A stretch of DNA of 64,000 bases. Source: Bryoerythrophyllum caledonicum. Taxonomy: Eukaryota > Streptophyta > Bryopsida > Pottiales > Pottiaceae. The notes under the pieces are model-generated. The model did no database searches. It worked only from the letters and a program-made list of their open reading frames with translations, and was not told where the DNA came from. The stretch's first letter is position 1. Each line of letters begins with the position of its first letter. The DNA lies in assembly GCA_963971425.1 (NCBI GenBank), contig OZ020518.1, positions 12,592,190 through 12,656,189 on the forward strand. Reading direction: 5' to 3'. This document shows, one piece after another, positions 26,698 to 39,383 of the stretch. The position numbers and the translations under genes are program-made.

Positions 26698-28631
26698 TGC
26701 AATGTTGTTTACAACAAAGGGCTTTGGTTATTGCATTTCATTTTCAATTTGATTCACCAATGACTCTCCAATGTTTTGACAAGTTTACGTCATCGGAGAC
26801 TACCCTTGCTCTGTCTAGGTCCCTAGGACAATGGATCTTTGTACTAGTATTTATATTAACTCATTTAGACTAAAGCAATACATAAGCTTTAAGATTTTTA
26901 GTTAGGCCTCAATGCAACAATAGTATCAAGGTTATCAGATATGGTATACATGTGTTAAATTCTACTGGACGTATTCCAAATACACCCATATACAAGATTA
27001 AGTACAAATGACATAATTGCACATATTGAACCACAAGTAATTTACAAGTTTGTACAATATTTATGGAAGTCTCATGATTTGATTCTATTGAAACCAAATT
27101 TCTTCTTTTTAATTGAGATAGAAAAATCTTGTTTTCTGAATGCAAGTCACTAAAAACAAATCACTAGTTTTTTCTAGTATCAATCTTAATTTGTTATGAA
27201 AACATTCTAAAAGTACTCAAATTTTTTACACAAGTTGAAGCTATTGTAACTTGACTAAGGGTATGGTCACACTTGGTCTTTGGTAACAGTGACATTCTTT
27301 AACAAAGGCCTCAAATAAAGTTCCTAATTGGTTGTTTTACACTTTATGGTTTCATAAGTATTTCTATAGATAACCAAAAGCTACATGAGTACTTAGTGTT
27401 CACACACACTGTTGATGTTTGCGAAATATGGGCATAACTCAAGGGTTTACGGTGCCTTTTAGAAATGCATATATGAAGGGTTCACATATGACGTGGTCTT
27501 TATAGAGGAGGTAGTCAACCAAAGTTGGAGGTAGAGAATTTCTACATGCCAAAGTGCGTGAGGCAACTACTACTATTGCAAGTACATAATTGTGTTTGAA
27601 ATGGTGTTGTTTATTGGATGTGTTGAACCGGGACGGTGAGTGTGGCGTTGCTTTGGTTGGCGGAAGAAGTCAGGTGAGGCCTCCAATGGTGGCATGGTGT
27701 AGCGCAACAAATGAAGCATTGAAGCTTGGCGGATGTAGGCTAGAAAGCTAGACAGTGCAGCGTAGGTTTAGATCTGGAGTAGTACTAGAGGTCATTGTTA
27801 TAGAAATGGGGATCATTGTTAATTGATTTGCAATGAGGTGTTTCCGGGGGTGTTTAGTGCCCAAAGTGTAGGTTCATGAGGCTTTTGGGAACGATGAAAT
27901 CATGAAGGTGAAGGTGGTAGTTGTGCAATATGTGAGATAGGGTTTGAAACATCAACACTACATGGTCAAGGAAATGAGGTTGTAAATGAAATAGTATATT
28001 GGATTTAATTAATAAACAACTAGTAATTTAATTAAAAAATTTACAAGTACTATTCAAACTTCATGCATACATTTAATAGGACATCAACATAGCTATGAAC
28101 TTGTTCCGAGACTATTTAGAACTTGACTACAATAAGTTGAAAACGATGCAATATTGTGTAACAAAAAAGTGAAAATATCTACCTAAATTATACTGAATCT
28201 CGTGATTGCAATGAATTTCACGTAAGCTAGCACCTTGAAAGAAAAGCAGAAGAAAGGTAGTTTTGGTATTTCCAGCATTCTTTCATGAAACTGGGAAAAC
28301 AGGTACGTCTATGCGGATAATACACCTTCTTTTGACGCAGACAGATTGAATGGCTTTCAGGTTACATTTCAGGTTTACAGGATTGCTATCTTGTCCAGGA
28401 AGCCCACATTACCATCCGGGCAATACAGAGTATCAGGCTAGACACCAGCATCAAGGCAAGGAATCCATAGTGGATTACAATGCCACTTCTCAACTGATAT
28501 CTGCGTCATACCCTGCACCACAGGGTTGTTGATACTGAGGCGCTCATACACAAACGCACAACGTTGTACTCGTGCCTGTGATTGACGACACTTCATAATG
28601 TCCATGGATGATAGCCATGTGCAGATTCTAA
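26698..28631. other. AT-rich spacer
   Basis: No gene is supported up to about 28,300. A plus-strand open frame at 28,350-28,532 follows a good acceptor-like tract (CTTTTGACGCAG) and could be an exon, but its translation is unrecognised. Confidence 0.4.
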
Positions 28632-28766
28632 CTTGTGAACTCGGTGAATCTGAATCAGGAGAAGCTGGAAGAGGAACTCAGCCGCACCACGTCTAGTGCA
28701 ACCGAAACTTTACAGCATGTGACGGCGACCATGCTTGCGCTCACTGCAGAGGTGGAAAAGTCTCAG
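28632..28766 (+). other. Exon-like coiled-coil frame, unrecognised
   Basis: A short open frame with a charged heptad-like translation (NLNQEKLEEELSRTTSSATE, then LTAEVEKSQ) ends at a plausible donor (TCTCAG|GTACAG). A second frame at 28,990-29,142 begins MFARHVKLSVGPKRPRPAVV. Together with 28,350-28,532 these might be exons of one plus-strand gene or a relic of one, but I could not join them in phase and do not recognise the family. Confidence 0.2.
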
Positions 28767-28873
28767 GTACAGAACTGAGTTGATAATCTTGTTCTCTCTT
28801 GTAATAGTGGGTCTCGAGTCGGTGAGAATAGATCAGAGGTGAGCATCAGGTTACAATGTCCACACAATAGCTA

Positions 28874-28948
28874 TATAACACCTGGCTGATATTGGTATGA
28901 TACCGGGTGATATTGATAAGATACCCGGTCGATACCGAGGCGTTGATG
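28874..28948. repeat. GGTGATA/GATACC-rich motif cluster
   Basis: Repeated words of the type GGTGATA, TGATACC and CGATACC occur within about 75 bases. Similar clusters lie at 13,250-13,355 and 34,397-34,498. Confidence 0.55.
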
Positions 28949-29777
28949 GTGACAAATTATGTCATGTAATGTGCATGCAGCCTGGGGAAATGTTCGCGCG
29001 CCACGTGAAGCTGAGTGTTGGACCAAAGAGGCCGCGTCCAGCGGTGGTCTCGACGCATGAGGATTCGACTTCCAGCGGCCCTTTGGAGCACAGCAAGAGG
29101 GCGTGCTACGAGAGCATCCAGGGCGCAGGCGGCGTTGGTTGATGCGACGTGGGTTTGGAGGAGGGCGCAGAGCGAGGCCGAGTGCATGCTCACATGAGTT
29201 GGGCGCAAGACAATTGTGGACAAAATTTTGGGGCGCGCTGAGGCTCGCGAGTAGCCGCGTTACTTCCCTCACTCCTCGGATTGTGAACTTTTGATCTAGG
29301 ATGTAGATTCATTACCTTGATGTAAATATCTCCGGCCCCTTCATTTGGTTGCTTGAAATACTGTGGCAATTTTGGTGTTGATTTTCCCTGTCCCTTTCTA
29401 CATCGCTTCATCTGTCAATAAACCATCTATGTTTTAATTTGGCCATTGATTTAGAAGTTTTTTTAAGTAAAATCTTGTTAATCATATTAATATCAATCTC
29501 GGGGTTATGTTCTATGTCCAACCTGGGCTGACGAAAAAAAAATTCGTTTTTCACTGAAACATAACTGGTGTATACGTCATCGATCGTCGTTAGGGTCTAA
29601 AGATCTGCAAGGGAATCCGCTTCTACGACATCCTTCTTCCACGATTCACTCGCCGCCGGCATCACCGGGTTCATGGGCTTTCCGAAACACATCATAAGCC
29701 TCGGACAATTCTCTCGCAAAGAATCCACGTTGCGATATCATGCATAATATCAGCAGATTGATAGCATGAATAATATC

Positions 29778-30514
29778 TCACATATCCTCTGACACAGCAT
29801 CTCCACGATCAACGCACGCCAACACATACAGCAAACCATTGAAAAACACAGTCCTACGCTCCACATTGACACAAACCTCTGTTATCACCGGCAAGCTTGA
29901 GCTCCGCCATACTTCAGTTCTCGACTCGTATATGACCATGAAAGGATTCTCCTCGCTCGCGAGCTTCCGTGTTCTCAATGCTAACCAGTTCTCCAAACGG
30001 TGTTACCCGCATACCCAGTCTCCAAACGGTGCTTCGGAGTGGGCAGCAATCTGGACTCCGACTGGGCAATCGGGTTGGAAACGAATACGGATGCGTTCTC
30101 CTGACTCCCCCTGCGCGGCTGCACAACCTCGCACACCAACCCTCCGTCCATGGCCACGAAGCATTCGCAGTCGGCCACGTCGAATCGGTCGAAGACCTGT
30201 TCGCGATGGTGTACCTCCGCCTTGCCTTCACGTCCAGGAACACCCATCCATCTCTGAAGCGGAAACCAGTCGTCTCCATCGGGACCACTCTCGTCATCTC
30301 TTTCACCAGTGTAGCTCCGGGCAACGAGGAATGATGCATCTTGTGCTGCGTTTCGGATGCAGAGAGCGCCGAACTCCGAATTGCAGATGAGCGAGTTCCA
30401 TCTCTTGCGCACTGTGCGGAACCACCACAAGACCGGCACTGAGAGGTAGGACAGAACTCTCGCCTCGATCTCGGAAGGCAGACCACTCCACAAAGCCGCA
30501 TCCATATCCTCCAC
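29778..30514 (-). pseudogene. F-box gene with a frameshift
   Basis: The frame opening at 30,514 gives MEDMDAALWSGLPSEIEARV then LSYLSVPVLWWFRTVRKRWN, a clear F-box (residues about 8-50: LP, V-L-L, R-V-K-W pattern), followed by CNSEFGALCIRNAAQDASFL, as in plant F-box/kelch proteins. It stops at 29,981 just after NTVWRTG. The adjacent frame continues with LENWLALRTRKLASEENPFM, VIYESRTEVWRSSSLP and FFNGLLYVLACVDRGDAVSE, typical kelch-like F-box sequence, and stops at 29,778. One frame change near 29,990-30,000 therefore splits the gene. Family knowledge: F-box proteins select substrates for SCF ubiquitin ligases. It is either a young pseudogene, an assembly error, or a gene with an unseen small intron; total length is below the usual 350-450 residues. 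Confidence 0.75.
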
Positions 30515-31791
30515 CTGTGAGTGACGAACCTAGGTTTAGGGTAACGCAATAATGCAAGAATAGCTCTAGGTTTCAACGGACATGTGACCTTATTTCAAAC
30601 TGCGATGAAGCACACGAGGAAGCAGAAATTACACCACCTACTCTGCAGAGATCGAAAAACCCACAGGTTGCAATTCTCAATTTCGGTGATGAACTTGTTA
30701 AGTGATCCTCAGTGCTCCTTGTCTCACCTCTAATGTCGCCGGAACAAGTGGAAATTCGAAATGAGGCACAGGTTTTCTTTTGTCCTTGTCTGCATAAGTT
30801 CAGTGAATTAGTGTATTGAACCGAATGATTAACAGAGATCCAGATTACTAACTAACTGGATACTCATAAAAAACCACTTCGGCGGTAGCACTAATTACCA
30901 TGTGCTTCATGCACCACACGATCTGGCATCACAACAGCATGCGTTTAATTCCGGCGGCCGAAGCTGGCAGTCACAGAATCCGCCTCAATTATGCCGGACC
31001 ATCACAGCATTTGTGACGTCTCCACCTTCACTGCAAGAGTCGACTTCGCTTCATTATGCACGCCATCGAGGTCAGGTTCTTCTTCCCAAATTAATCTCCG
31101 CGAGGCAACTATCAGAGTGGGATTCCGCACGTGAAGAAGGGCAATCAAGCCACGGAAGCTGGTACTATCCCTAAGTACAGGCTGATGTTAAGAGCACACA
31201 AGTGGGGACTAGAGGCCGTTGGATCAGTGCTTCTCCTTTTGGTTTGTTGGAATCAATGTTTGATTCATTCCTTCAGTAAAATATCTATTTCTTCCCCTTG
31301 ATGGTCGCTTCATTACCCTCTTTTGCTTTGGTTCAGAGGCTTCTGAGCTCCTTTAGGTTCCTGAACGGAAGGCCGTGCTCGCACTCGTTGTCTTCAGACC
31401 ACTGAAGCCTCGAAGAATCACTCTGGATGAAATTACGTACAAAGCACGCTTCTACCTATGCCCTGGGTGTGCACAGAAAGTGCGCACCAGAGCAAGAGAG
31501 CTTCACACATGGTTCTCTGAATCATCCCCTTGAAAACGAGAAGGGTCATCGAATAGCCAGATATCGGTACATAGGCTACCCCAATTCCAACTCTCCATAC
31601 GTTTATGTCCTACTCCTAGCTGTTTCACAGCGGAAGCCAACTCGCAACTTAACTTCACACTAGCATACTTTGTGCTTGTCCGTTATTTGCCAGTGCCTGC
31701 AACTAGAACAGTTTCTTATTTCTGCTTGAAAAATGAACGGTTTAACTACAATCGTGGAAGACACAGCTCTCACCAAAATGCTGCTGCCATC
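30515..31791. other. Spacer between F-box relic and ZFPL1
   Basis: Contains the upstream region of the F-box relic and presumably the ZFPL1 3' untranslated sequence (ZFPL1 stops at 31,792 on the minus strand). Open frames here (30,902-31,174; 31,427-31,663) carry no recognisable domain. Confidence 0.4.
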
Positions 31792-34148
31792 TCACTGTTC
31801 GTCCGACTCCCCCTCGTCCGAAAAACCAGAGCCCTGCGAGAGCCGGTAGTAGAGCAGCATCGCAGTTGCCAAACACGACCTGCGCAGCAGAGGAACACGT
31901 CTCTCAAACCGCCATCAATGTATTCAGCCTTAGTAAAAATATAAACATTTTATAAAATGTTATAAATTGCCAGTGTATCTCGTAAAAAATAGGATAATCT
32001 GTGCAGAGAGAAGGAAGAACCAAGATCCAGCACAAGCAACTCACATGATGGCAAGTAGAAGAATTAGTTTTCTGACGTCCATCGCGGACGAACGATATCT
32101 CTTACGCCGACGATCGTCGATCACCTCGTCTCCATCCTGACCATCTTTCTGAGTTGTGGGCAGAGTCGGGAGTGCACTAGAAAAGAAGGGCATATACTTC
32201 AGAATTTGCCTATAAGATGGGCCTGCATATGGATGAAGTCAAGACATCAGACTATCTAAACAGGGTCACAAACTCGTCGCGTCCAAATTTTAAACAGAAG
32301 TACATATCATGACACCAACGAACGTGAAATATCACTTACCCCTCTTTGAATACTTCTGGCTTTCGTCATAGCTTTCGTCATTGTCCACATGATTTCCAAA
32401 GTAAGATCTATCCACACGGATGGTATGCTTGCGTGCAGTGGCTCCTGGTTGTGATGGCTGCACACATTCAACATAGGTTTTAGGCTCCAATTTTGGAACA
32501 GCTACTACATGGCTTCCGTACCTCCCAAATCAGCAGATGTGAGCTACCATGACTAAATAAGATATACTGGCGGTTTTCACCAATTGTGCTATCTCTCTTT
32601 GAACAAGTTTAATTTTGTGATAAATCCAACATGCCCTGTTGCATCTACATAGAATACACCTATTGTTAGAATACATGGAATGGTATAAAAAAAGTGAATT
32701 TGCAACTAGAAAGGTTGACTCAAAAGTGCCAATGGCAATGAAAACCGCCAATATAACGAATATAAGCTTGAATCCAATCGAGGAAACAAAGAAACATCTG
32801 CCTCACTTACAGTCATCGAAGCTGGCTTCGAGAATCCGGAGTCCGGTGAGATGATTATTTTAATACTTGTCGATGCTCCACCCGGGCTCTTGATTCCTGG
32901 CTCTTGAGTACCGCTTTCTGTGGGCAGCACATTTACATGATAGCAGTCTGTTGTACCCGCAGGTGCAGCACCGTTAACTTCAAGTACCTCATCGATAGAA
33001 GTTGCAATTTCAGCTAATGAGGAGAATGCCACAGGTGCATTCGCTCCAAGCAGCACTTTCGCAACACTAACCTGCACAAATCCACTCTCCCATGTGAAAA
33101 AACATGCTGTAAATATACTAAGAGCTCACAAGCATTGCTGGAACCATGGATGCTTTCAAAGCCAGAGCACTAATATCTAAAAGTATACTCACCTGAGCCA
33201 TAGCTTCCTTGAGACTATTGTACAGGGCTGATCCAGACTCCTTGGAGTACTTGTTTGGAGGCCATACCTACAGAACAGCAACGTGCATAAACTTCAGAAC
33301 AAACACAGGCAGCCTTCACATGTTTAGAGCGTTGTTTTCTTGTGCTTTTTACGACTCTTTGCGAATTCCGAGATGACTTACAGGTGTAGGGCATGCTGGG
33401 CAGCCATAGCCAGCAGGCGCTGTGTGCGGTGGAAAACTCTCCAGATGTGACTGTAGGCAGCTGGTGTGAAGATTATCTGCAAAACCGTAAGAAATTCAAC
33501 TAGTTTGGTGAATTTAGGGACCTCGAAGCGCTTCCATGCATAATTGAGGGAGAAGACCACCAAGCTTTTCTACTGATCTATAACTAGTTACAGTAAGGAA
33601 AGAATAGTGAAATGAATAAAAAGAATCATCATCTTAAACCAGAAGTTTCTAGCGCATCTATCTGCAAGTGACAATTCACCCGAAATTGTGGAAATGGATC
33701 GAAATTGTGGAAATGGATCGAAATCACTCACGTAAACATCCCAGACGCGTCGTGCTGGTATCTCCATCCTGTATCACAGCTTGACATGCAGCGCACTTCG
33801 GCGGCCAGTCGTAGTCTCCATCGACCACCCATTCCGAGTACGTTCTCACCTGCAAGATCCAACAAACAACAGAAAAATCAGACATGACAATCCTCGATGA
33901 AAATCCACATAAGAATTTAAACAAAACTCCGATTATAGGAATGAAAACTCACGTACCACGCAGAGGCGGTGCTCCGGGAAGCAGATACAGTCGCCGCATA
34001 CCGGCGCCTTGTGCACAAAGCAATAAACCTTGGTCGCCTGGCAAAAGTAAAGGAGCAGATCAACTCCAATGCTCTAAACGACAAAGAAAAACCGAAGAAG
34101 TAGCCTATGATCTCCGGAGCTCACCTTGCGGCACCTGCACACCACCAT
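31792..34148 (-). CDS. ZFPL1: Zinc finger protein-like 1 (ZFPL1), cis-Golgi membrane protein
   Basis: Nine exons on the minus strand: 34148-34125, 34037-33957, 33849-33732, 33476-33382, 33267-33193, 33071-32811, 32457-32340, 32222-32045, 31879-31792; every GT-AG junction keeps phase, 345 residues. The start MVVCRCRK plus ATKVYCFVHKAPVCGDCICF gives the B-box-like zinc finger (about 4-45). CAACQAVIQDGDTSTTRLGC and then HTSCLQSHLESFPPHTAPAG with CPAC form the RING-like finger (about 50-105). A linker (about 107-250), the conserved SSALPTLP motif, and a C-terminal membrane helix (LILLLAIMSCLATAMLLYY, about 308-328) follow. Family knowledge: ZFPL1 is an integral cis-Golgi protein that binds GM130 in animals. 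The first coding exon is only 24 bases, so it is easily missed. Length and motif order fit plant homologues. Confidence 0.95.
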
Positions 34149-34396
34149 ATCCCTCGCCTCGTCGAAACCTCACCAATCCGAGCTCCAAATCATCTCCGAA
34201 CCCTACATTACGCTTAAAAACTCTCTCCAGAATCCCAGCGCCTCAGATTTTCGTCCTACAATTCACAAACGCAACCTTCCGCCTCGTGCTTGAGCTCTAA
34301 CAGGTCTGGTTGCAAGGTCGTCGTGCTCAGATGCAATCGTTTGCTGTTGCCATGAAAGTTGCTCTGCAAAAACCTCGCATCGTGCAGTGCGATAGC
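34149..34396. other. ZFPL1 5' flank
   Basis: Leader and promoter side of ZFPL1 on the minus strand. No other gene is supported. Confidence 0.4.
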
Positions 34397-34498
34397 TGGG
34401 TGATACCTGGTGATACCTGGTGATACCTGGGTGATACCTGTGTGATAGTACTATGATAGTATGGTCACGACTGGGTGATACCGAGGAGATACCCTGTG
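34397..34498. repeat. GGTGATACCTG short tandem cluster
   Basis: Four near-perfect units of (G)GGTGATACCT in a row, then degenerate relatives (GTGATAGTA, GGTGATACCGAGG). The same word family appears upstream of TON1 (13.25-13.36 kb) and at 28.9 kb. Here it lies about 250 bp upstream of ZFPL1. Confidence 0.7.
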
Positions 34499-34974
34499 CA
34501 TGAGGCCTTGGAATTCACGAGAATGGTCTATGTGTGCGTCGTCGCGGGTGGTGGGAGAGGAGATCAGTTCTGTGTGGAATATGCCGCCTTCAGATCCTGT
34601 CCGGAACTGTCGTCCTGGCTGGTGGCTCTCTCTCGAGGGGACACATTCTAGTTGGAATCTTTCTGTTCTGGGTTTACGGATGAGGGTTTAAAGGCAACCT
34701 GAGTTTCTGAAAGAGAAGATGTCCTGGCTGCTATTTTTGCTGCAAAGAGGTCCTTATGTCCTTATGTCCTTGCAAATGCTGTGTTGTGGTATTGTAAGAG
34801 GAACGTTCCCTCATCAAACATCTCATTCTGGAATTGGGTAGGGTTCAGGGTTTAGGGACACTCTGATTATTACAACACAAGCCTTGGTACCCGCCGTTCC
34901 GACCGGGGAAGGTTTTTTATTAGTGCTCCTCAGAATAAAATTTGTTTGACGTATTATATTTTAGATTGCAATTT

Positions 34975-35235
34975 GCATCCCTTGAAATGTCGTGCGTTGA
35001 TCCGCAAAACGTCGTCATTCCGTGCGGCAAGGATGGCACGACCATTGAAGTACTCGTGCGCATTTGCTTCGACGTCAACAATTCCTCTATAGACGGCATT
35101 GATCAAGCCGTTCAAGGTGTGATCGCCCTAATAGCAATCATCGCCCGTGGACACTTGATTATGTCATCCTTCACCTTCTCCAGCCTGTCTTTAGGAGCCA
35201 CTCTCGAAATGTACGGTTGTCCAAATCCACACGGC
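34975..35235 (-). mobile_element. Helitron/Pif1 helicase fragment
   Basis: On the minus strand the translation includes REWLLKTG (about 35,215) and, further on, YFNGRAILAARNDDVLRINA (about 35,080-35,020), which resembles the Helitron helicase block YF-x-RAILAPTNDDVxxIN. Frame changes are present and neither end was found. It differs from the copy at 22.5-26.7 kb, so it is a second, independent scrap. Confidence 0.6.
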
Positions 35236-35269
35236 GTTCACCAACAACAGCACGCATGTTCCGGCGAAA

Positions 35270-35505
35270 TCTTAGGTTTAGGGTTTAGGGTTTTATAGTT
35301 TTTAGAGTTTTTAGAGTTTTAAGGGGTTTTAGGGGTTTTAGGGGTTTTAGGGTTTCTAGGGGTCTTAGGGCTTTCAGGGGTTTTAGGATTTTTAGGAGAT
35401 TTTAGGGTTTTAGGGTTTTAGGGTTTTCGGGGGGTTTAGAGTTTTCAGGGTTTTCAGGATTTTTAGGGTTTTTAGGGTTTTTATGTTTCTAGGATTAGGG
35501 TTAGG
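35270..35505. repeat. Interstitial telomere-like (TTTTAGGG)n tract
   Basis: About 230 bases of degenerate TTTAGGG/TTTTAGGG units with GTTTTAGGG, GTTTTTAGAG and GTTTTCAGGG variants. Plant-type telomere repeats in an internal, degraded form. The tract lies between a Helitron fragment and the Harbinger left end. Confidence 0.8.
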
Positions 35506-36094
35506 GAGCGGCGGACGGACAGACTGTCGCCTATTATATAGGTAGATTAGGCCTAATGGAAAAGTTTATTTCATGGATTTAAGAGCATCTCCACCCTGTG
35601 CACGCCATCCCGGGCTTTTTCAGGGTGGAGACACGACCGGTAGTAGGGTCTGCTGCGAGGGCTCCGTTCAAAAGTTCCATCGCGGCCGGGCTATTATTTT
35701 CAGGGCTCGCCAACCCGCCGCCATAGGGAGCCACGAGTTCATGCCGCCTCCCGTCGCATAGTGCCGCTGTGGGCCGAGGAAGGCCACAGTCGTGCAAGTT
35801 TTTTTTTTCACGTTTTACTTGTGATCCAAGTGAAGTTGCAGTAAAAGTGCAGCCGAGGGATTTAGGTGGACCCCATTGTTTATATTAGGCAATTATCTCT
35901 TCTCATCGTTTAGTTGTTTCATAATACAAACTCAAAAGCTCATGTTTGTTATGTTTAACTCCCCTTTTTAATATTAAAATTTCAATAACTCTTTTTAAAA
36001 CTCTTGTACAAAACAAGAACCTTGAAAGTTCACTACAAACCATATATACAATCATATATTTTACTCTTAACATACAAAAAATGTATTAAAACAT

Positions 36095-36215
36095 TTGTAA
36101 GGGCATACACCTTTGGATTGAAGATTCTTCAACTAACATCTTTCATTTCGAGGTCATTTCAATATCTCAACCTTATCATGCTCAACTACAACACCATACA
36201 TGTTAAATACATGAC
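36095..36215 (-). repeat. Dispersed repeat R1, copy 3 (inverted, inside Harbinger)
   Basis: Reverse complement of the R1 core: CAACTAACATCTTTCATTTC matches GAAATGAAAGATGTTAGTTG of the other copies. Its inverted partner lies at 40,585-40,720 in the same element. Confidence 0.75.
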
Positions 36216-36613
36216 CAATTTGCAACTCCTCAAGCATGTAGTAAGTGCAATAATGATCTAAATTTCAATTGTCATGTGTCATTGACTTGGGCTTTACACA
36301 AATACAAACTTTTGTAACTACTGTAGACATCAATTCTTATACCTTCCATGTGAAATACATAGAAAACATACTGTTGCAACCCAAATGTATCTTGTTGGAA
36401 CTTTGAGTGTTAAATTCCATCCTTGAGGCATAGTATTCCATCGTCGCAACATATTCAATCAATCCCTAAATGTCCAATGTCCCCTTGGAGGATATAGGTA
36501 GTTCGGATAGGGTACCACGTTACCAAATCTATGCATTATTTTCTGAGATTTTTTATTGAATGTGCTACTTTGAGTCTCCACTATTTGTCTTCACTTACAT
36601 TGTTCAAAATTGC

Positions 36614-37930
36614 TCACGTGTTGCCCTTTAGCGTCCAAAGGTGCTCACTTAGGTCGTCACGAACTTGATAGTGCTTTTCTTCATCTTGGATGTTGACCAA
36701 TTCTCTTGCAAACCGATCAAAAGATAAAGGTTTGTCTTGTTTTCTGTGTCCTCCGTGCTCCACGGACGCACTTGTAGACTCTAAGAGGTATCCCTGACTC
36801 AATTCTGGTTTTAATTCTTCATCTTCGATGATCATGCTGTGCAAAATTACACAACATGTCCATATGCTCTTCATTGTAGCCTTGTCTCATAATCGTGATG
36901 GGTTCTCAATGATTCCCCATCGTGCTTGTAATACTCCAAAGGCTCGTTCAACATCCTTTCTTGCGGCCTCTTGTTGCTTTGCGTACCACTGCCTCTTTTC
37001 CCCTTGAGGATCACTGATGGTCTTTTGGAAGATTGCCCAATCTGGATAGATGCCATCTGCTAGAAGGTAGCATGCGTTGTACTCATGTCCATTGATTATG
37101 AATCTTTCATTTAGCCCTTCCCCACGCACATAATTGGTCATCAAAGGGCTTCTGTCCACAACGTTGATGTCGTTGTTTGACCCCGGCATTCCAATAAACA
37201 CATGCCAAAACCAAAGATTCCTAGAGGTGATTGCCTCCATAACTACCAATCTTGTTCTATCTTAGTTTTGGTACTGTCCGTGCCAACCAGTAGGACAGTT
37301 CTTCCAAATCCAGTGTGTGCAATCAATAGAGCCGAACATTCCTGGAAAGCCCCGGAGCTCATTAAGTCGCAATTGGTGTAATATGTCTAAGGCCATCGGA
37401 TGTCTCAAGTATTCTACTCCAAAAATCTCGACTACGGCTACAACAAATCTCTTGAAGCACTTTGTGGTTGTTGTCTCAGCAATGCGCACATACTCATCAA
37501 TAGTATCTGCTGCCATACCATATTTGAGGATGCGTAATGCGGCTGTTATTTTCTGAATAGAAGATAACCCTGGCCGCCCCACAGCATCATCTTTTTGCAT
37601 GAAGTATGAATCATGATTCACCACTGCATCATAAATTTTGAGAAACTAGGGCTTTTGCATGCGAAAGCATCGTCGAAAAATATCAAGGCTGTAAACCGGA
37701 CTCTCCGCAAAGTAGTCGTTCCAAATTTGATTGTGCCCAAGTGCAAAGTTTCTGTCGATGTTAGGAGCTTTACGTCGCTAAGAACCACCATGCTTTCTCT
37801 CTAGGATATATCTACATTCCTCTTCATATCCTTTCTTTAGTTCTTCATGCATCATGGTTATAATGTGAAATTGTTCTTTTTCGTCATCAGAGGCAAGATG
37901 ATCCTCCACCCACTTTTAGAATTTCTCCAT
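36614..37930 (-). pseudogene. Harbinger DDE transposase with in-frame stops
   Basis: Three blocks in one frame are separated by single stops near 37,260 and 36,880. Block 1 (from 37,624) has GRPGLSSIQKITAALRILKY and GMFGSIDCTHWIWKNCP (first Asp). Block 2 has VVMEAITSRNLWFWHVFIGM, PGSNNDINVVDRSP (second Asp) and KDVERAFGVLQARWGI (Glu). Block 3 has WTCCVILHSMIIEDEELKPE. This is the full DDE_Tnp_4/ALP1-like order. A further N-terminal segment with stops extends upstream to about 37,930. Family knowledge: this protein cuts the element at TWA-type targets together with a SANT-like partner. The few lesions suggest fairly recent loss. Confidence 0.88.
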
Positions 37931-39383
37931 TTGATAAAAACCTTAGAAGCACTACATCGTGGAAGGTGCACCAAGATACAATATTAGAAACTATATCTAG
38001 CTAATCTTGGTGAAGAAAAAATAGAATCAAATACAGCATTATTAAAGAAAACTATAAACAAAAAACAAAAATGAAATTTACCTCGATCAAAACATGAAAG
38101 AAGAAAATATATTGCGCCAAGAATATATTTCCCCAACAACAGACAATTATAAAGATATTTGGAAGATGGTCTACTCCACCTTTATAGTCCATGTAAAGTA
38201 AAAGTCTTAAATTTATAAAGTTACACAAAGTAAAAGCTCCAAAGTAAATGGAAAATTTTTTAATCCCATCACAATGATTTTGATGGTTCATGTTTTAGTA
38301 CACTAACATTATTAATAATTGATGTTGAAGCGAACACATACATCCTATACAAGGGCGGGGTTAAAAGTATTTGCGTCTAACATAGTCCCCATTGGCATCT
38401 CTCCATGAGCCATGTGCAAACCATGCTACAAAAATTGTTGTTTCCATGAGCGGCTCGTACGTTTTAGAAGACTTGTTTCATTTTGAGGAATCAACTTTGC
38501 TTAGCGGACCTTCTTAGGACACCACAACAAGCAAATGCAAAAGGAATCCGGTGATCCATGGAGATTCTTCAAGATGCCAATGTCATATTATGTCTTTTGT
38601 AGCAAGTACAAATAGGAAAATATAATGAGAGTTGTGTTTGAAATAAATTAAAAACTTGAATCAATTCAAGGTCAATAGGAAAGATGATAAAATGTGGCTT
38701 TATTGAACTTTTGGATATTTGATTTACGTTATTGACTTTGTATCACATTGTAGCACTTTGTTAGAGTATTCCACATCTTGTAGTAGTAAAGAATATACAT
38801 TAGAAAATATTAAAATGCCTACATTTTGTCCGTGACTTTTATGGAGGATTAAAAGGGATTTCGAAATCAGTTCAATTCTAGCGGATAAGCAATAGCAAGA
38901 AAAATGCTCTGCAATAATATGAATGCAATAGAGTATTTCAATTAGATATGACCGTTGTTAACACGCAAAAAACATATAATGGAGCAAAATACACATGATG
39001 AAGTGACTCACATCCCTAGCCTCCAAAGTAAAAAAATTGAAAACCTGAAGCCACTCTACCACTACAATGAAAACTAAGAATCCGCAACACACGTACAAAA
39101 AGAAAATTATAGAACAATGACTAGAGGAAGTCCACCTACATCTGGTGTGGTTCCCCTTCCTCGACATCCGCACGTGAAGGAGCCGTTGTAGTGGCTATGG
39201 GAAAAGAAACACAGTGTTGGCTCCTTGGAGTCTATACAAGACATGTAATGATGGGAGTGAGAATGACATATTCATAAAAAGTTGATAGTGCCCAAATACA
39301 CATTCAAATTGAAGGGGAAGAAATTGTAAGAAATAGACCTGAAGTTCTGAACCACTTGCAACATCAACAATTGGGCGTGGCGG

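Noticed and set aside
29839-30576. Long overlapping frames (183 and 220 codons) on both strands over the F-box relic
   Set aside because: Shadows of the F-box frame in GC-rich sequence; no domain.
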